Of a DNA stretch of 64,000 nucleotides, positions 19,302 to 44,714 are shown one piece after another. Both the position numbers and the translations under genes were made by a program. Each line of letters opens with the position of its first letter. Positions within the stretch are counted from its first letter, which is position 1. The DNA comes from Tubulanus polymorphus (taxonomy: Eukaryota; Nemertea; Palaeonemertea; Tubulaniformes; Tubulanidae), in assembly GCF_964204645.1 (NCBI RefSeq), contig NC_134025.1, forward strand, positions 30,782,001-30,846,000, written 5' to 3'. Under the pieces are notes generated by a model. That model was not told the DNA's origin. It made no database searches and saw only the letters and a program-made list of their open reading frames with translations.

Positions 19302-19858
19302 TTAAGGTGCTTGAAACTCAATTCATTTGAACAAAAAATGTAAGATACTCCTTCAATTTTGAGAAATAGGCAATTAGAAATGCATGACCCTGACATAAGA
19401 CTCTAAATAACTCATTGACAAAATATTTAAATTAGAATGATTTAATGATGCTTTAATACGAATCCATTCTATATACATTCATTTACATTGCAAATCAAAA
19501 TTCCATTTCTTCAAAGTAAATAGCATCTTAACCTACATCTTTCTGACTTCTGAAATAACCCTAATCCAGCAGCATTATTTCATTCATAAAAAATAATTTA
19601 TATTTAAAAATACAATCTGGTACAGTTAGAATACCACAGGGGTAAATATTAGTAGCAATATCATATATATGTATATAAGATTTCTGTACAATGTCCAACA
19701 AGTGGAACTCATCAATGTAAAGGTCATGTTATATAGTACTTGAACAGTTAAGTACTTAACCTGAATCAGAGACAAGACCTGTTGACCTGAAATGACCAGT
19801 CATGCAAAAATATGTTTAAAATCTCAAGAGAGTTTACCAGTAGTTCAGAGTTTCATGA

Positions 19859-22800
19859 TTATTTGTCGGTTATATTAAGATTTAAAGATCCTCCACTGGC
19901 AGGTCCTCCACTACTCAGGTTATGAATCAATGCAGCTATTTGATTATGTTTATCAATCTTTTCCTGTTGTTGTTTTAGTAATAATTGTTTCTCTTTAATT
20001 TCTCGTTCGTACGTTGTACAATCTGATTGTAACGCCGATATCTACAATACAACAATATTTATATTACCGGTACATTTATTCAGTATCTGTGAAATCGATG
20101 CAGCTCTTAATCAACAGTACCCTCCACCCCTTCAATCAATCTGCTGTCTGTACCCTGCACCCCTTCAATCAATCTGCTGTCTGTACCCTACACCCCTTCA
20201 GACAATCTGCTGTCTGTACCCTACACCCCTTCAAACTATCTGCTGTCTGTACCCTACACCCCTTCAGACAATCTGCTGTCTGTATCCTACACCCCTTCAG
20301 ACAATCTGCTGTCTGTACCCTACACCCCTTCAGACAATCTGCTGTCTGTACCCTACACCCCTTCAATCAATCTGCTGTCTGTACCCTCCACCCCTTCAGA
20401 CAATCTGCTGTCTGTACCCTACACCCCTTCAGACAATCTGCTGTCTGTATCCTACACCCCTTCAATCAATCTGCTGTCTGTACCCTCCACCCCTTCAGAC
20501 AATCTGCTGTCTGTACCCTACACCCCTTCAAACTATCTGCTGTCTGTACCCTACACCCTTTTGACTATCTGCTGTCTGTACCCTAAAACGTTACCTTGTG
20601 CTTTGCTTCTTTTTTCTCTTGTTCGATCTGTTTTACTTCCTTTGATAATTGAACTATTTTCGAGTCTAGTTCATCTTTCTCTCCTTTTAACCGTGAAACG
20701 TCATCTTCAAGACTTTTTACCTTTTTGTTCATATCTATAGAAATAAACAATTATTAACGCAATCATCCGAATTGAAATAACAACAATAAACATAACAATT
20801 TAAAAATACCTTTTAATTTGGCGTCTCTTTCTTTTAGTTGTTTATTCATCAATTTACAATTTTCATCCAATTTTTCCAATTGTTTCAACGATCTAAAAAG
20901 AAACAAATGTAAGACAACAGAAGATCAAAAAAAAAAAAATATGGATTTATTTCATCGATGTAAATAGATAAACGTACGCGTTATGTTGTTCTTTAAGTTG
21001 TTCGTTGTGTTTTGTAAGTAGATCTTGTACGCCCTTTGAAGTGTTGTTCTCGCGTTGTAACGCTGTTATCTGATTCTGTGCATTGTCAAACCTAGAAAAC
21101 AATACGCAATATTACACCGAAAATTCATTTTATGAAAATCTAATGTAGCTATCAATCAGCAGCCCGGAACCTGAACCCCTTTCAGACAATCTGCAGCCCG
21201 GAACCTGAACCCCTTTCAGACAATCAGCAGCCCGGAACCTGAACCCCTTTCAGACAATCAGCAGCCCTGAACCTGAACCCCTTTCAGACAATCAGCAGCC
21301 CGGAACCTGAACCCCTTTCAGACAATCAGCAGCCCGGAACCTGAACCCCTTTCAGACAATCTCCAGCCTGGAACCAAGCGCTCAAAATGCTTGTTTATAA
21401 TGCCAGGTATGGATAATCGCTGAAGGTTTTACATAACTGAGGGTCCACTCAGGGTCCAGACTGCAGATTGAGTAACACTGCCTACTCACCGTTTTTGCAT
21501 TTCTTCATGTGTTGCCATCAACCTTTCATAATCTTCAGAGACACTTTGAAGCCTATAATAATTACACTGTACAGTTGTTTTATGTGTTATAGTGTATATA
21601 TAATTACAGTATGAATACATTACGTACCTATACATCTCAGTTTTCATTGCCTGCACTGTAGCTATTGCCTTATCTTTCACCGATGTCAATTCATTCAGTT
21701 TTTCGATGTATTCATAGTTTTTGGATTCGGTATCTTTCAGGAGATTTCTCATCTGCCTAGTCTAGAATCAGAGAAGAGAAATTCATAAGGATAAGGGTTC
21801 AAAAAGTGACCACTTCTCCCTATATACATAATGCTAAAAACTGTGTAAATGTCGGTTTGAAAATCAGCAACATTTTCAGATTTATGATAATTCTAAAGTA
21901 AGAAGATCATTAAGAAATACCTCAGCGTCAAATTCAGCTCTCTTATTTCTATATTGAGACAGTAACCGATCTGACTGCGTTAACGCTAAAGATTTCGCTT
22001 CTAATAAATCAGTAAGATGACTTTCTTTCGTCTGAAAAATATCAGGAAAAACATTGAATTCAACAGATTCATGTTACAAACTAAAGTAGGGCCCAAACTA
22101 GCAGACCCAGTTCCAGAGTTTTCTGTGGAGATTTGACTTCTGAAGTCAACACATTCATTCTGGAAATGAATTCTGAATTCAAACTCTGGTAAACACAGAA
22201 CTGTAGAACTGGATCCAGATTTCTAAATATCTGAGATCAATACTATTGATTTCTGAAACCTGTTTCCATAAAATTTGGCTACGTAGTTGGAAATGAACCA
22301 ATAATTCTAACTCAGAATAAATCAACGACTGTGGAACTGGGTTCTGTTTCACTTAAACCCATGGTTCACTCAATTGATCAATAGTTCAGTTACACAGGTC
22401 CATTAAACCAGTCTCAAGAGTCTCTGAACACTAACTTGTAACGATTGCAATTTCACTTCATAAATATCGATCACTTGAGAAAGTTTTAAATTTTTCACAT
22501 CCAACTCGATCCCAGAATGCATTTTTTCGATCAAAATATCGATATCTCCGTCAATGTCGGTATTTCTCGAGTCCGGATGTTGAGTTCTTTGATGAAACAT
22601 TTCCGGTAAATCATTTTTCTTCGATAGCGGTTTTTTAATCGGCGACATGCGGTCATGTGACTCATTGAGATTGGCACGATGATCTATTTTCTGGTTATTC
22701 GCTACGATACTGGCGCCCAACCTAAAAATAAAATCAATAAAAACACGTTCGTCTGTGACAGGGAACGTAATAATTTGAAATATTCAAATTCAGTATTGAA

Positions 22801-25800
22801 GGCTGAAGGGGATGATTAAAGATTCAGGGTTCAGGGCTGTTCACTGATTATAGATAGAACACTTACATAAGAGAAGGAAATTCAGGAATTTGAGTTCCAG
22901 CAAAAAGAAGACGCAAAGTTAACTGTACAATATCTCTTCGATCAGACGTCAATCCATGAGATAAAATAGGCATCAGTCGCTGATCCTGAAATAGAAATAA
23001 ATCATTCGTGTAATCAGTTTATGTGAGGTGGTGTATGTGAGGTGGTGTATGTATGATAGTATGTGAGGTGGTGTATGTGAAGTGGTGTATGTATGATAGT
23101 ATGTGAGGTGGTGTATGTGAGGTGGTGTATGTATGATAGTACGTGAGGTAATGGCATGTCACGTACCTGCAGTAAAATGACTACAGTCGTATCCATATTA
23201 TGAACATTTCTTTTCTGATTCACCATCAGATCCAATGTATACAATGTTACTTCAACTCCTACATTACTGGAAAATACAAGGACATTCAAATTATTACCAA
23301 ATACATGAAGTACTGTAACAGATACAGTGAGTACTGTAATGTATAAGACAATGATGATGATTATTTACCTCCATGAATCTAATTCATCCGATGATAACGC
23401 TACTTTGTTATGATAAAGTTGATAATCGACGATCTTGTAACAAATTTCTGCGTCGAATGATTTTAAAACTTCGCCCTTAATTCTCTCTTCATTACACAGT
23501 AGTACGAGGAACAGGTCAAGGTTAAATTACATGTGAATATTAATGAGATGTACAATGATGATGTGATGTATAATGTAAATAAAAGGATATCAGACAGTAA
23601 TTTCACAGCACATACAATCATCTGACAGCTATATTTGATATTATCACTATCACTATTCTGTGAGATCGGTAACGGTGCCATTAATATTTCCGTACAACAC
23701 GGTAACACTTTTTTTATTTGTAAATCGTAATCATTGTCTCCATCATCAATCGCTTCCTGAAATAAAATACTCAACAAATTCAACAAGGTTTCACAAAATT
23801 AAACTGACAATAGAGTTGAGCTACGTCTCAATTCAGACCAGTGAATTTTCAGTTGATATTTGAAACTTTAAAATTTAACTATTCAATAGTTTCAAGATTT
23901 CTATCTAAGTTAATTAGCTAATATGACTTGAAGGGATTAAGAGGAGTATTTATAGTATACCAATACCTCGTAAAGTTCTCTGACTAACGACAGAGCGAGC
24001 ACAGACAACGGTGAACTCGATTGCTTAATCCACGCCATGATCGATTCAATCAGATGAATCTCTGAATCTTTTGATTCAAATACGCAACGACAAACTACCG
24101 ATCTTAACTTGGAAACCGAGCAAAACGCGAGTAACAATTCGAACAACTGGAAATGTACAAATAACATCATTCTTAGTTAGTTTTATATTCATTGATTCGC
24201 GAAGAGATGTTTAGATAATGATGTACCGACCTTCCCTGCGTCTAAAAGAGCTTTAGACTTCAGCAAATTCAGCACTTGTTTCACAGTGAGTTCTAAATGC
24301 TGGAAACTAAAAGAAAACACAATATCATGAATACCGGTATCTAAGTTGTCACATTATTCAAGAAATTCCTATTTTTCAACCCAATTTAGTGTAAGTCGTC
24401 ATTTGTTTAAGTTGTCAACATAATGATCGCTCGTCCCAATGACTTAAGCTCGAGTTTGACAGCATTTCACTGTAAGACTCCTACTGTACCTGACGAGTAG
24501 ATCACTGATGTGCGGATGTCGAATCAAATCAATCACTAAATCAATAGCATACTTCCTCGATCGCTCCGGCTCTGAACTCACCAGAACGTTGAAAATAAGC
24601 AGAAATGTTTGATTGATGTTGACAGGGCTGAAAAACTTTAAAAAAAAAAAAAGAGAATAAATCATCACTTCAAGAACACTGATTAATCTCCTCAATCGAT
24701 ATTCTCACTAACAGTTCAGTAAAGACTTACATTTTGTCCTATATCATCGTGTAAATACAAACAAGTCAAAACTGATAGAGACGGAATGTTGAAATCTTTG
24801 TTTGGAATTGCTATAAATCCTACCAACGTTTTATAAATCTGTTTAATATTCCTCTGAAAAAAATATCATCAAGAAATGAGTTAACATTCTAACTAACTAA
24901 CTCTCATAGGTAAGACTTCAGAAATAAAACTTACTAGATTTTTCACATATGTTTGAACAGGGAGATTATTCCTGCAAACATTCGCTAATAAACAGACACA
25001 AACTCTACACAACTGCTGATTATCGACGTTCAGTGAATTTGTCGGGCTGAAAACAATCAAATAGTCAAAATACAATCATAAATATCAAACCAGTTTGAGT
25101 AGCGGAGGACTGGTATGTAAGACCAGTCTAAGCCAATCTTAGTTCTATAGTCAATCTAGCAACTTAGGACCAGCAACTTAAATCTGTCTTATTTCAATAG
25201 CCAATCTAACCAACAACTTAAGACCAGTCTTAGGATCACTTTTGGACTCATTTCATGAGTTTGCAACTGGGTTCATAAGGAGTTGAATTTTAATAATGAA
25301 ACTAACATGAATTGAATGATGAATTTCACCAATTCATCGACGAATCCATCTTCAAATCGCACTTTATTGATGTAAGTTATTTTCTGTAGTAAACACAAAC
25401 ACTAAAAACAATAAAATATATACAAATTATATTCTCTACAGGATTATAGATTGTCGAAATAAATTGAATTATTATCTTCAATCTTCATACCTTCGTCAGA
25501 AGCTGGATTGAGTCTGATAATTTATGTATACATAAAATTGACAATACGTTTGTTAAACTGTATCGTTCTGTGAGCAGTTTACATTGACTGTCATCTTCAA
25601 CTGAAACAATTAAAACACATCATAACCATTGATAAAACACTGACTAAGTACAAAATCCAACATTTAGAATAAAAAAGAGTCTGAAATGTTATGTTGAGCT
25701 AATATTATGTTGAGGATATTTCTAATATATTCTAATAGTCGTAGCCTGGAGACGATAACGAGGAAACATTGAATGAATTACTTAGCTCAAAGAAACTTTT

Positions 25801-26258
25801 TTGACTACATTTTTCATTTTTTTAGATGGAAAACGAATATTTTTTCAATAATGAAATTGACTAATATCAAAACTGAAAAAGCCAACTATCAATTGAATGG
25901 CCACTTACCCAGTTTAGTTAGTAGCACGATGATTCTCTCGAATAAGTCGGGAACGACAGCGCCATCTAGGATATCTATTAAACAGCTCATACACTGCATG
26001 GTTAACGCATCTCGAGGGTTGAATACTGACGATACTGAATCATGAGTTAGAGCTATCAATCCCTAAATCATTCATTAAACAATAATACAACATAAAGCCA
26101 CAGGAGAAATTTTATTTTTGACAGAATTTGCGATCTTGTTGAATACTTACATAGATATTTCTGTTAAGTTTTGAAAGATTATTATCACTCGGGTTACCCA
26201 CATACTGTTTAACAGCTTTAAACATCTCTTTCATACAATCACCAGCTTCCATCATCAT
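19859..26258 (-). CDS. CIP2A: CIP2A (cancerous inhibitor of PP2A / KIAA1524) orthologue
   Basis: Twenty-one coding exons: 26258-26151, 26062-25909, 25600-25491, 25401-25307, 25046-24935, 24853-24731, 24635-24490, 24306-24231, 24146-23967, 23756-23591, 23501-23369, 23266-23167, 22985-22867, 22721-22436, 22031-21921, 21761-21628, 21552-21490, 21091-20978, 20892-20810, 20734-20595, 20041-19859; 911 residues (human 905). The N-terminal part to about 560 is the armadillo-like dimerising domain (LLANVCRNNLPVQTYVKNL, RKYAIDLVIDLI, LLLAFCSVSKLR); after MLGASIVANNQK comes a linker and a long coiled coil (ESHLTDLLEAKSLALTQSDRL onward), ending QIAALIHNLSSGG. In vertebrates CIP2A restrains PP2A and, with TOPBP1, tethers broken mitotic chromosomes. 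The intron between exons 10 and 11 is not GT-AG but a U12-type AT-AC intron (see findings). ATG codons are triple at the start; the first is taken. Head-to-head with UBE2J1. Confidence 0.93.
20110..20580. repeat. 33-bp minisatellite in CIP2A intron 20
   Basis: About 14 copies of a ctgtctgtaccctacacccc / ttcagacaatctg unit. Open frames on both strands here are artefacts of the 33-bp period. Confidence 0.9.
21155..21375. repeat. 34-bp minisatellite in CIP2A intron 17
   Basis: Six or seven copies of a unit cagcagcccggaacctgaac / ccctttcagacaat. It shares the cccctttcagacaatctgc core with the 33-bp array in intron 20. Confidence 0.85.
23025..23150. repeat. 14-bp GT-rich tandem repeat in CIP2A intron 12
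   Basis: Repeats of gtatgtgaggtggt interspersed with gtatgatagta. Confidence 0.8.
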
Positions 26259-26790
26259 CAACGAAATTCAACTGCAGCAAACAAACGAGGAGAGAAAAGA
26301 GACAGAATTTTAATCAAATTTTGACTTTTTAGCCTATTAGACTCAATTTAAATGCTTCAAAATTGAATTCTCAAATAACAGATATCAATATGAAATAGAT
26401 AGAATACACCAAAAGGCTTGTGTAGTAAAGATAAATGATATAATTGAGATATTTACCAGAAATCGTCAACAAATTCAACTTGAATTTCCTACCTAAACAA
26501 ACTAACGTTTTACAATACACGTATTCGGTTAATGAAATAAAGTTTTAATTGAATTGATACTCAATGTTTGGTCGTGGCTGTGATGAATGTGATCGAGTGT
26601 CTACCGTCATTATTTATTTTTTTCACAACTGTCTCCCGATAAAGACACGTCAGCTGCTGCCAGTGAATTAGAGAGAGATTATTAGACGCAATGACAATTA
26701 GAAGAAGTGGATTGTGATGAGATAAGTGGAACCGAGCAGTGATTGAGAATCATCCACTCCTCCAGACCCGACCCCTAATAACAAACAAAC
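26259..26790. promoter_or_regulatory. CIP2A/UBE2J1 bidirectional promoter
   Basis: 532 bp between divergent start codons, AT-rich with no recognisable repeat. A GT-rich, CpG-containing centre (about 26565-26660) is the likely shared core. Confidence 0.65.
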
Positions 26791-29102
26791 ATGCAGTCAC
26801 AGTTTAATATGAGAAATCCGGGTAAGAAGAAATTCAAGTCATTTTATTGAGAGAATTCGCAGAAACTTGTCAGAATCGATTACAAATTAGTATGTAGTAT
26901 CAATGACCAGTTGCAATTATCCCGTTTTTTGGTGTTTGTCTGGTCGTCAATTGACATCCGACAATATAAGCATTATTTTTTGTATTGTATTATTGATTAT
27001 TGTTGACCTGTTGTTTGTAGCTGTGAAGCGGTTGATGAAAGAAGCTCAAGAATTAAAAGATGCGACAGAACAGTTTCATGCTCAACCTTTAGAAGTTAGT
27101 AACACTTCATAGATTGATACAGAGGGGAGGGGGCTTGTCGCAAGTCAGAAATCAAAGATAAGATTTTTGATGTCAGACCCTCAGGCCTTGTGATAAGCCC
27201 TTGTAGTCATGTTAATAATGTTTGATAATTTGTAATGATATCGATGTTATTTTGTAGGATAATATATTTGAATGGCATTTCACAATTCGAGGTCCGATGG
27301 AGTCTGATTTTAACGATGGTATTTACCATGGACGCATTGTTTTACCTCCTGAATATCCGATGAAACCTCCTAGTATTATATTATTAACAGTAAGTTTGTC
27401 ATAGTGTCGAATAATATTCCAGTTGAGTCAAAATTCAGCGATCTATAGAACCTCCAGGAGCTGGGGTTCTCGGCCTCTAAGTCAATGTTAGCTCATTTCC
27501 AATTGTTTATCTCAATTCACAACTGTGGAACTGCGTTGAGCAGTTTCAACTGAATTCCGTATAAACTCACTGTATGTTATGCTATATCCCTGTATTTTTG
27601 TTTTATAGCCTAATGGTCGATTTGAATTGAACACGAAAATTTGTCTCAGTATTTCTGGACATCATCCTGAATCTTGGAGGCCTTCCTGGTCGAGTAAGTT
27701 ACATCAACAGCGAAATTCATTTAGGGTCATCTTTTAGATATCTGATCTAATATTCTGAAGTTATTTGTTTCAGTTCGGACGGCACTTTTAGCTATAATTG
27801 GATTCATGCCGACTCATGGAGGTGGCGCGTTAGGTTCTTTGAACTACACAACTGAGGAAAGGAAGATACTGGCCAAAAAGTAAGAAAATAATATGGACCC
27901 GTCCTGGACTCTTGATTGTTAAAAAGTTGAAATTGTCATTCATTATTGTGATATTCAAATATTTGTTGTAGGTCGCAGGATTGGAAATGTACTCAATGTG
28001 GTCATATAAAATACTTACTGAAACCAGTAACAGAAGCTTCAAAAGAAACGGATAAAGAAGCAAAAGAATTAGCTTCACAAATTAGTTTTAAGGTAGATTT
28101 GAAATCAGATTCTGCTGATTCTTAATTCATTCACTTTTGTGCCGAAACATTCATTTGATTGATGTGTTTGTTTAGGGTGAGAATAAAACGAAAAAAGAAA
28201 ATGAGAAAAAACTGATTGAACCAACGACAACGACACGGGCAGATTCAACTTCAACGAATTCCACGACAGCAGCAGCAGCTGCTGCAGTGACACCTGCAAC
28301 AGTTCCAGCGACATCAGCTGCTAATCAAAATATGCCTCAATTTCCTCCTATGTTTAACCCTCAAATGATGCCGTATATGTTTGCTCCTCCGGCTGGAGGA
28401 ATGGTATATCCTCCTCCTCCGGCTCTGATGTTTCCTCCAATGACGGATATGAATCGGCATCGTCTGCCGTGGCCCGTCTTTCCTCCCATGATGCCGTACG
28501 GTTTCCCGAACCCATTCATGATGCCTCCTGCCGGTAGTTTACCCCCCGGCGCGACCGGTTTCCCGGGATTTCCTCCGCAGTTCGCGACCCCCGAATCTCC
28601 TTCTGAACCACAAACACAGTCCGCACCGGAACCTACTTCTACTGTTACCCCTGTCGAGACACAGCCACATCCTGCGTCTGGTGTTACCCCTGTTGAGACG
28701 CAGTCGCAACCTGCGTCTGGTGTTACCCCTGTCGAGACGCAGTTGCAACCTACATCTAGTCTTACCCCCGTTGAGATGCAACAAGAACCTGTGTCTGATG
28801 TTACCAATGAGAATACAACTTCATCCGCATCCGTTCAGTCGGAGCAGGACGGCTTGCATCGGAGGAACGTAGCTGCATCATCGCAGGTGCAGGAAACTGA
28901 GGAAATACAGCCTGCATCGACACCAGTAGCTGCACCTGCGGCAGCACCAGCTGATGATGTATTGATAGTAGGAATAGACTGGTATTCATTTGTAATTCTA
29001 ATATTGTGTAGTTTAGGAATCGCTGTGTTAATGCTGCGACGACTTCAAGTGATCGATTTCAACGAACTTACTGATTGGTTATTTCATCCTCCTCCGCGGT
29101 GA
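26791..29102 (+). CDS. UBE2J1: Ubiquitin-conjugating enzyme E2 J1 (tail-anchored ERAD E2) with expanded linker
   Basis: Seven coding exons: 26791-26821, 27021-27094, 27258-27389, 27609-27693, 27774-27879, 27972-28092, 28176-29102; 491 residues against about 318 in human. The E2 core (AVKRLMKEAQELKD, FEWHFTIRGP, GIYHGRIVLPPEYPMKPPS, TKICLSISGHHPESW, IRTALLAIIGFMPT) is very close to human, and the active-site Cys falls at residue 91, as in human. A C-terminal hydrophobic segment (WYSFVILILCSLGIAVLML) is the ER tail anchor. J1 acts with HRD1-type ligases in ER-associated degradation. The last exon is unusually long: poly-Ala, a Met/Pro-rich stretch (MFNPQMMPYMFAPP) and four tandem 13-residue units (28644-28799) make up the extra length. 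Alternative: UBE2J2, less likely given the 'ISGHHPESWRPSWS' block and the long linker. Confidence 0.94.
28644..28799 (+). repeat. 39-bp coding repeat in UBE2J1 last exon
   Basis: Four in-frame 39-nt units encoding VTPVETQPHPASG and variants in the cytosolic linker between the E2 core and the tail anchor. Confidence 0.85.
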
Positions 29103-29225
29103 AACCAACAATTAAAACATTCTAAAACAACGAATATTACTAGCATTTCACAACGATTATTTTACTGGTTTTGGTTTACGGACTGGTGCTACTTAAAATG
29201 TCTTATACGTACTGTCTATCTGTCG

Positions 29226-29340
29226 GTGGAACCTCGTTATAATGAACTCTGATAATAATGAATACAGAATTTCATCTTAAGTAACAAAATTTCATACTGA
29301 ATATAGTGGTTCAGTGAAGTTCGCTGTCACGAGGTTCCAC
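29226..29340. repeat. Foldback element with GTGGAACCTCG ends
   Basis: Left gtggaacctcgttataatga and right cgaggttccac are inverted, about 115 bp overall. Confidence 0.6.
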
Positions 29341-30692
29341 TACTGGGTTTCATTGTGAGTCAATGTTTTAACTTAAAAACCCACAGCTTTATCGATCGAT
29401 TGATTGAATACTTGTCGATAAAACACCTATGACTTTCACATGTTAATGTGTTTGAGGGGTTTTAATGTTATTTACCTAAATAATTGTTGAATTATAGAAT
29501 AATATATATATAAATGTAATAATGTAAAACACTAAATTTGTTTAGAAATATATGGTATAAGTTTCAAAACTAATGTCAGTGTTTCATTCCTTACAAGTTG
29601 TGGATTTGTCTCAGGTTGTGCAGATCTAGATCAAAGCAGCAAGGATGATGATAGATATCTAGCACGGGCGCAGTTCACTAAAAAGTGCTACTTAATGTCA
29701 AAACCATGAATCTCCCAAATTATGTGACAAACCATTGTTGTTATTATCTTGGATTCAATTCAATTGCTTTTATTTTATTTCCATAATTTTTTAACAAAGC
29801 ACCACATGTGACATTAAAATGGAACGAGGACTGATGTCATAGTGTTCAGTCATGAAGCTGTCATTCGGAAATCATAAGTTGGCTGCCGAATTTTAGATCT
29901 CGGGTACGAAACACACATCAGAAGGCACAAAAACGACACGACTAAGGGTTCAATAAGTGCAGGAAACCTTGTCTAAAACTGAGGTACATTAAAATCTTAT
30001 TTCAATGAAGGCATCAAATTTTCTACACATGTGAACTTAAAGTTAACACACAGTCTATCAAAACCTATCATGAGCCAATCAGGGTTTAGTTACCCTTCTA
30101 CGCATAAATGTCATCAATAGAATGAAAGGAAGAACAAGGAGTGAAAATAACAATCATTTTCATCAGAGTCAACAAAATTACACAATAAATTAATTATAAC
30201 GCAAACACAAAAATTTACAAAGCATAAAAACAGATCCATTAATTATAATTTTTAGGGCCGTTTGTCATAAAACATTACGTCTGCATAAATCAAAGATTTC
30301 AACTCCTTCCAAACACACTCATCACAATGCACAGGGAGAAGTTGACAATATTTGACCCCTCCCCTTCTCGCCCCATGGATGTGAATGTACTTTAAGTATG
30401 GCCCTTTTATATTTACACCGTACTCGCAATGAATGGAGTACGAATAAATGTCATATCTTTTGCGAAAAAATAACAGTTTCTTTGATAAGAATTTCTTACA
30501 GAATCGGATATCAAAGCAAACCGTAGAAATAGCCTTATACCCTCAGAACATCCCTATATAGTCTAATAACAAACTCACATGATATTCATCTTATAATGAT
30601 TCATAAATAATCATCTCTCTTTTTTAAAAATTATGCTTGCTTACAACATGTATAATAGAGATTTAAGTACACAGTATGAATATAAAACAATG

Positions 30693-30788
30693 TGGATCCA
30701 GTTCGACAGTTGGGAGCTTGGAGTGAACTATAAAATCAGTTCATTTTCAATGAGCCAAATCTGAACACACAACTGTCGAACTGGATCC
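30693..30788. repeat. Foldback element, CCAGTTCCACAGTT family
   Basis: GGATCCAGTTCGACAGTTGG at the left and the inverse of GGATCCAGTTCGACAGTTGT at the right. Confidence 0.7.
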
Positions 30789-31362
30789 AGTTTCTGAGAT
30801 GAATAGATATCAACTAAAAAACAGGATACAATATTCGACGAATCATGTGTAAATTAAGCATTTCTTACGTCGAGGCATCAGTGAGTAATTAATACCAGTA
30901 ATCATTGTATATTCACATTCAAGCAGATTAAGTTTCAAATTTTAAGTAGTGAAATAGGCCACAAACATCTATAGTTTTAAATTCCTGCATCTTATCAGCG
31001 ACAGTTTCTTCATGTGTAAAATATATTCAATAGTTTTTATCAATCACTGTTGCATAAAGCAGTCTTACTCGGACATGGCTAACTCGGGACTTTTAACTAT
31101 TACAAAAACAAGTCATTTTTCTGACTACCTGATGTTTAAACTCAGACTTTATCTTAATTCGGGTCAGTTTTGAAGCAGTTACAGTTTGTTCAAGTTCGCC
31201 GTAGTTTACTGTAGAAACATCCCTTGAAAGATATAGGTTTAATAAATCATCGTCTTTTATTTATATTTTCATGTAAAATTCATTTGTGTAAAATTTTCAT
31301 CATTGCTTTTTTAAAAGACATACACAACCTCAATGCCTTACAGTACAATAGTACTAATTACA

Positions 31363-31444
31363 GGATCAACAGTTCAATAGTTGTCTTAGTTAGAATTTAA
31401 CTCAAAGCCAACTCTTAACTCACAACTATTGAACTGTTGAATCC
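31363..31444. repeat. Foldback element, CCAGTTCCACAGTT family
   Basis: GGATCAACAGTTCAATAGTT and its inverse GGATTCAACAGTTCAATAGT face each other across about 82 bp. Confidence 0.65.
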
Positions 31445-31737
31445 TGATTTCTAGAAATAATTCATCCACAGTAAAATCGTTTCATTCTCGTATTCAATTT
31501 TCACGACAGCAGTTTTTAAAAGTGATTAAGAAAAGTAAATTATAGTTTCAAATGTATTTTCATTGTATATATATATTTGTTATCACTGAATGTATGACCA
31601 CACAATAATTCCACCTGAACTCCAGTACATGTAATTCCACATCTACTGAATACCAGTAATTCCACATCGATTCCACATCCACTGTGAACCATTTTGGTTT
31701 TTATATACTCTAATACTGACCTGTATATTTATCACAG

Positions 31738-44714
<12,977 letters not shown>

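Larger units (their letters stand above)
17278..19858. other. TYMP/CIP2A convergent intergenic region
   Basis: 2.6 kb with no supported gene. It carries several mobile-element-like copies: a foldback at 17424-17532, a TTAGGCAGG-ended element at 17661-17840, a dispersed repeat around 18480-18620 and the MITE at 19083-19301. The short open frame across that MITE has no coding character. Confidence 0.6.
29103..31737. other. UBE2J1/MAP3K4 convergent intergenic region
   Basis: 2.6 kb of AT-rich sequence, presumably long 3' UTRs plus spacer. It holds three foldback elements (29226-29340, 30693-30788, 31363-31444). No coding exon seen on either strand. Confidence 0.55.

Noticed and set aside
19103-19330. 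75-codon plus-strand frame between TYMP and CIP2A
   Set aside because: Lies across the MITE at 19083-19301; basic, no family resemblance, no splice or start context.
20014-20586. A 190-codon frame (TLHPFRQSAVC repeats)
   Set aside because: A 33-bp minisatellite inside CIP2A intron 20, with a mirror frame open on the other strand.
23592-23616. GTATGT as the CIP2A exon 10 donor (after 23616)
   Set aside because: It would drop IVCAVKLLS, which aligns with the human AKAIEVLL block, and no usable AG acceptor lies before LCNEER; the AT-AC solution keeps the alignment.
28361-28807. 148-codon minus-strand frame opposite the last UBE2J1 exon
   Set aside because: Gly/Cys-rich antisense of the Pro-rich linker and its 39-bp repeats; no independent evidence.
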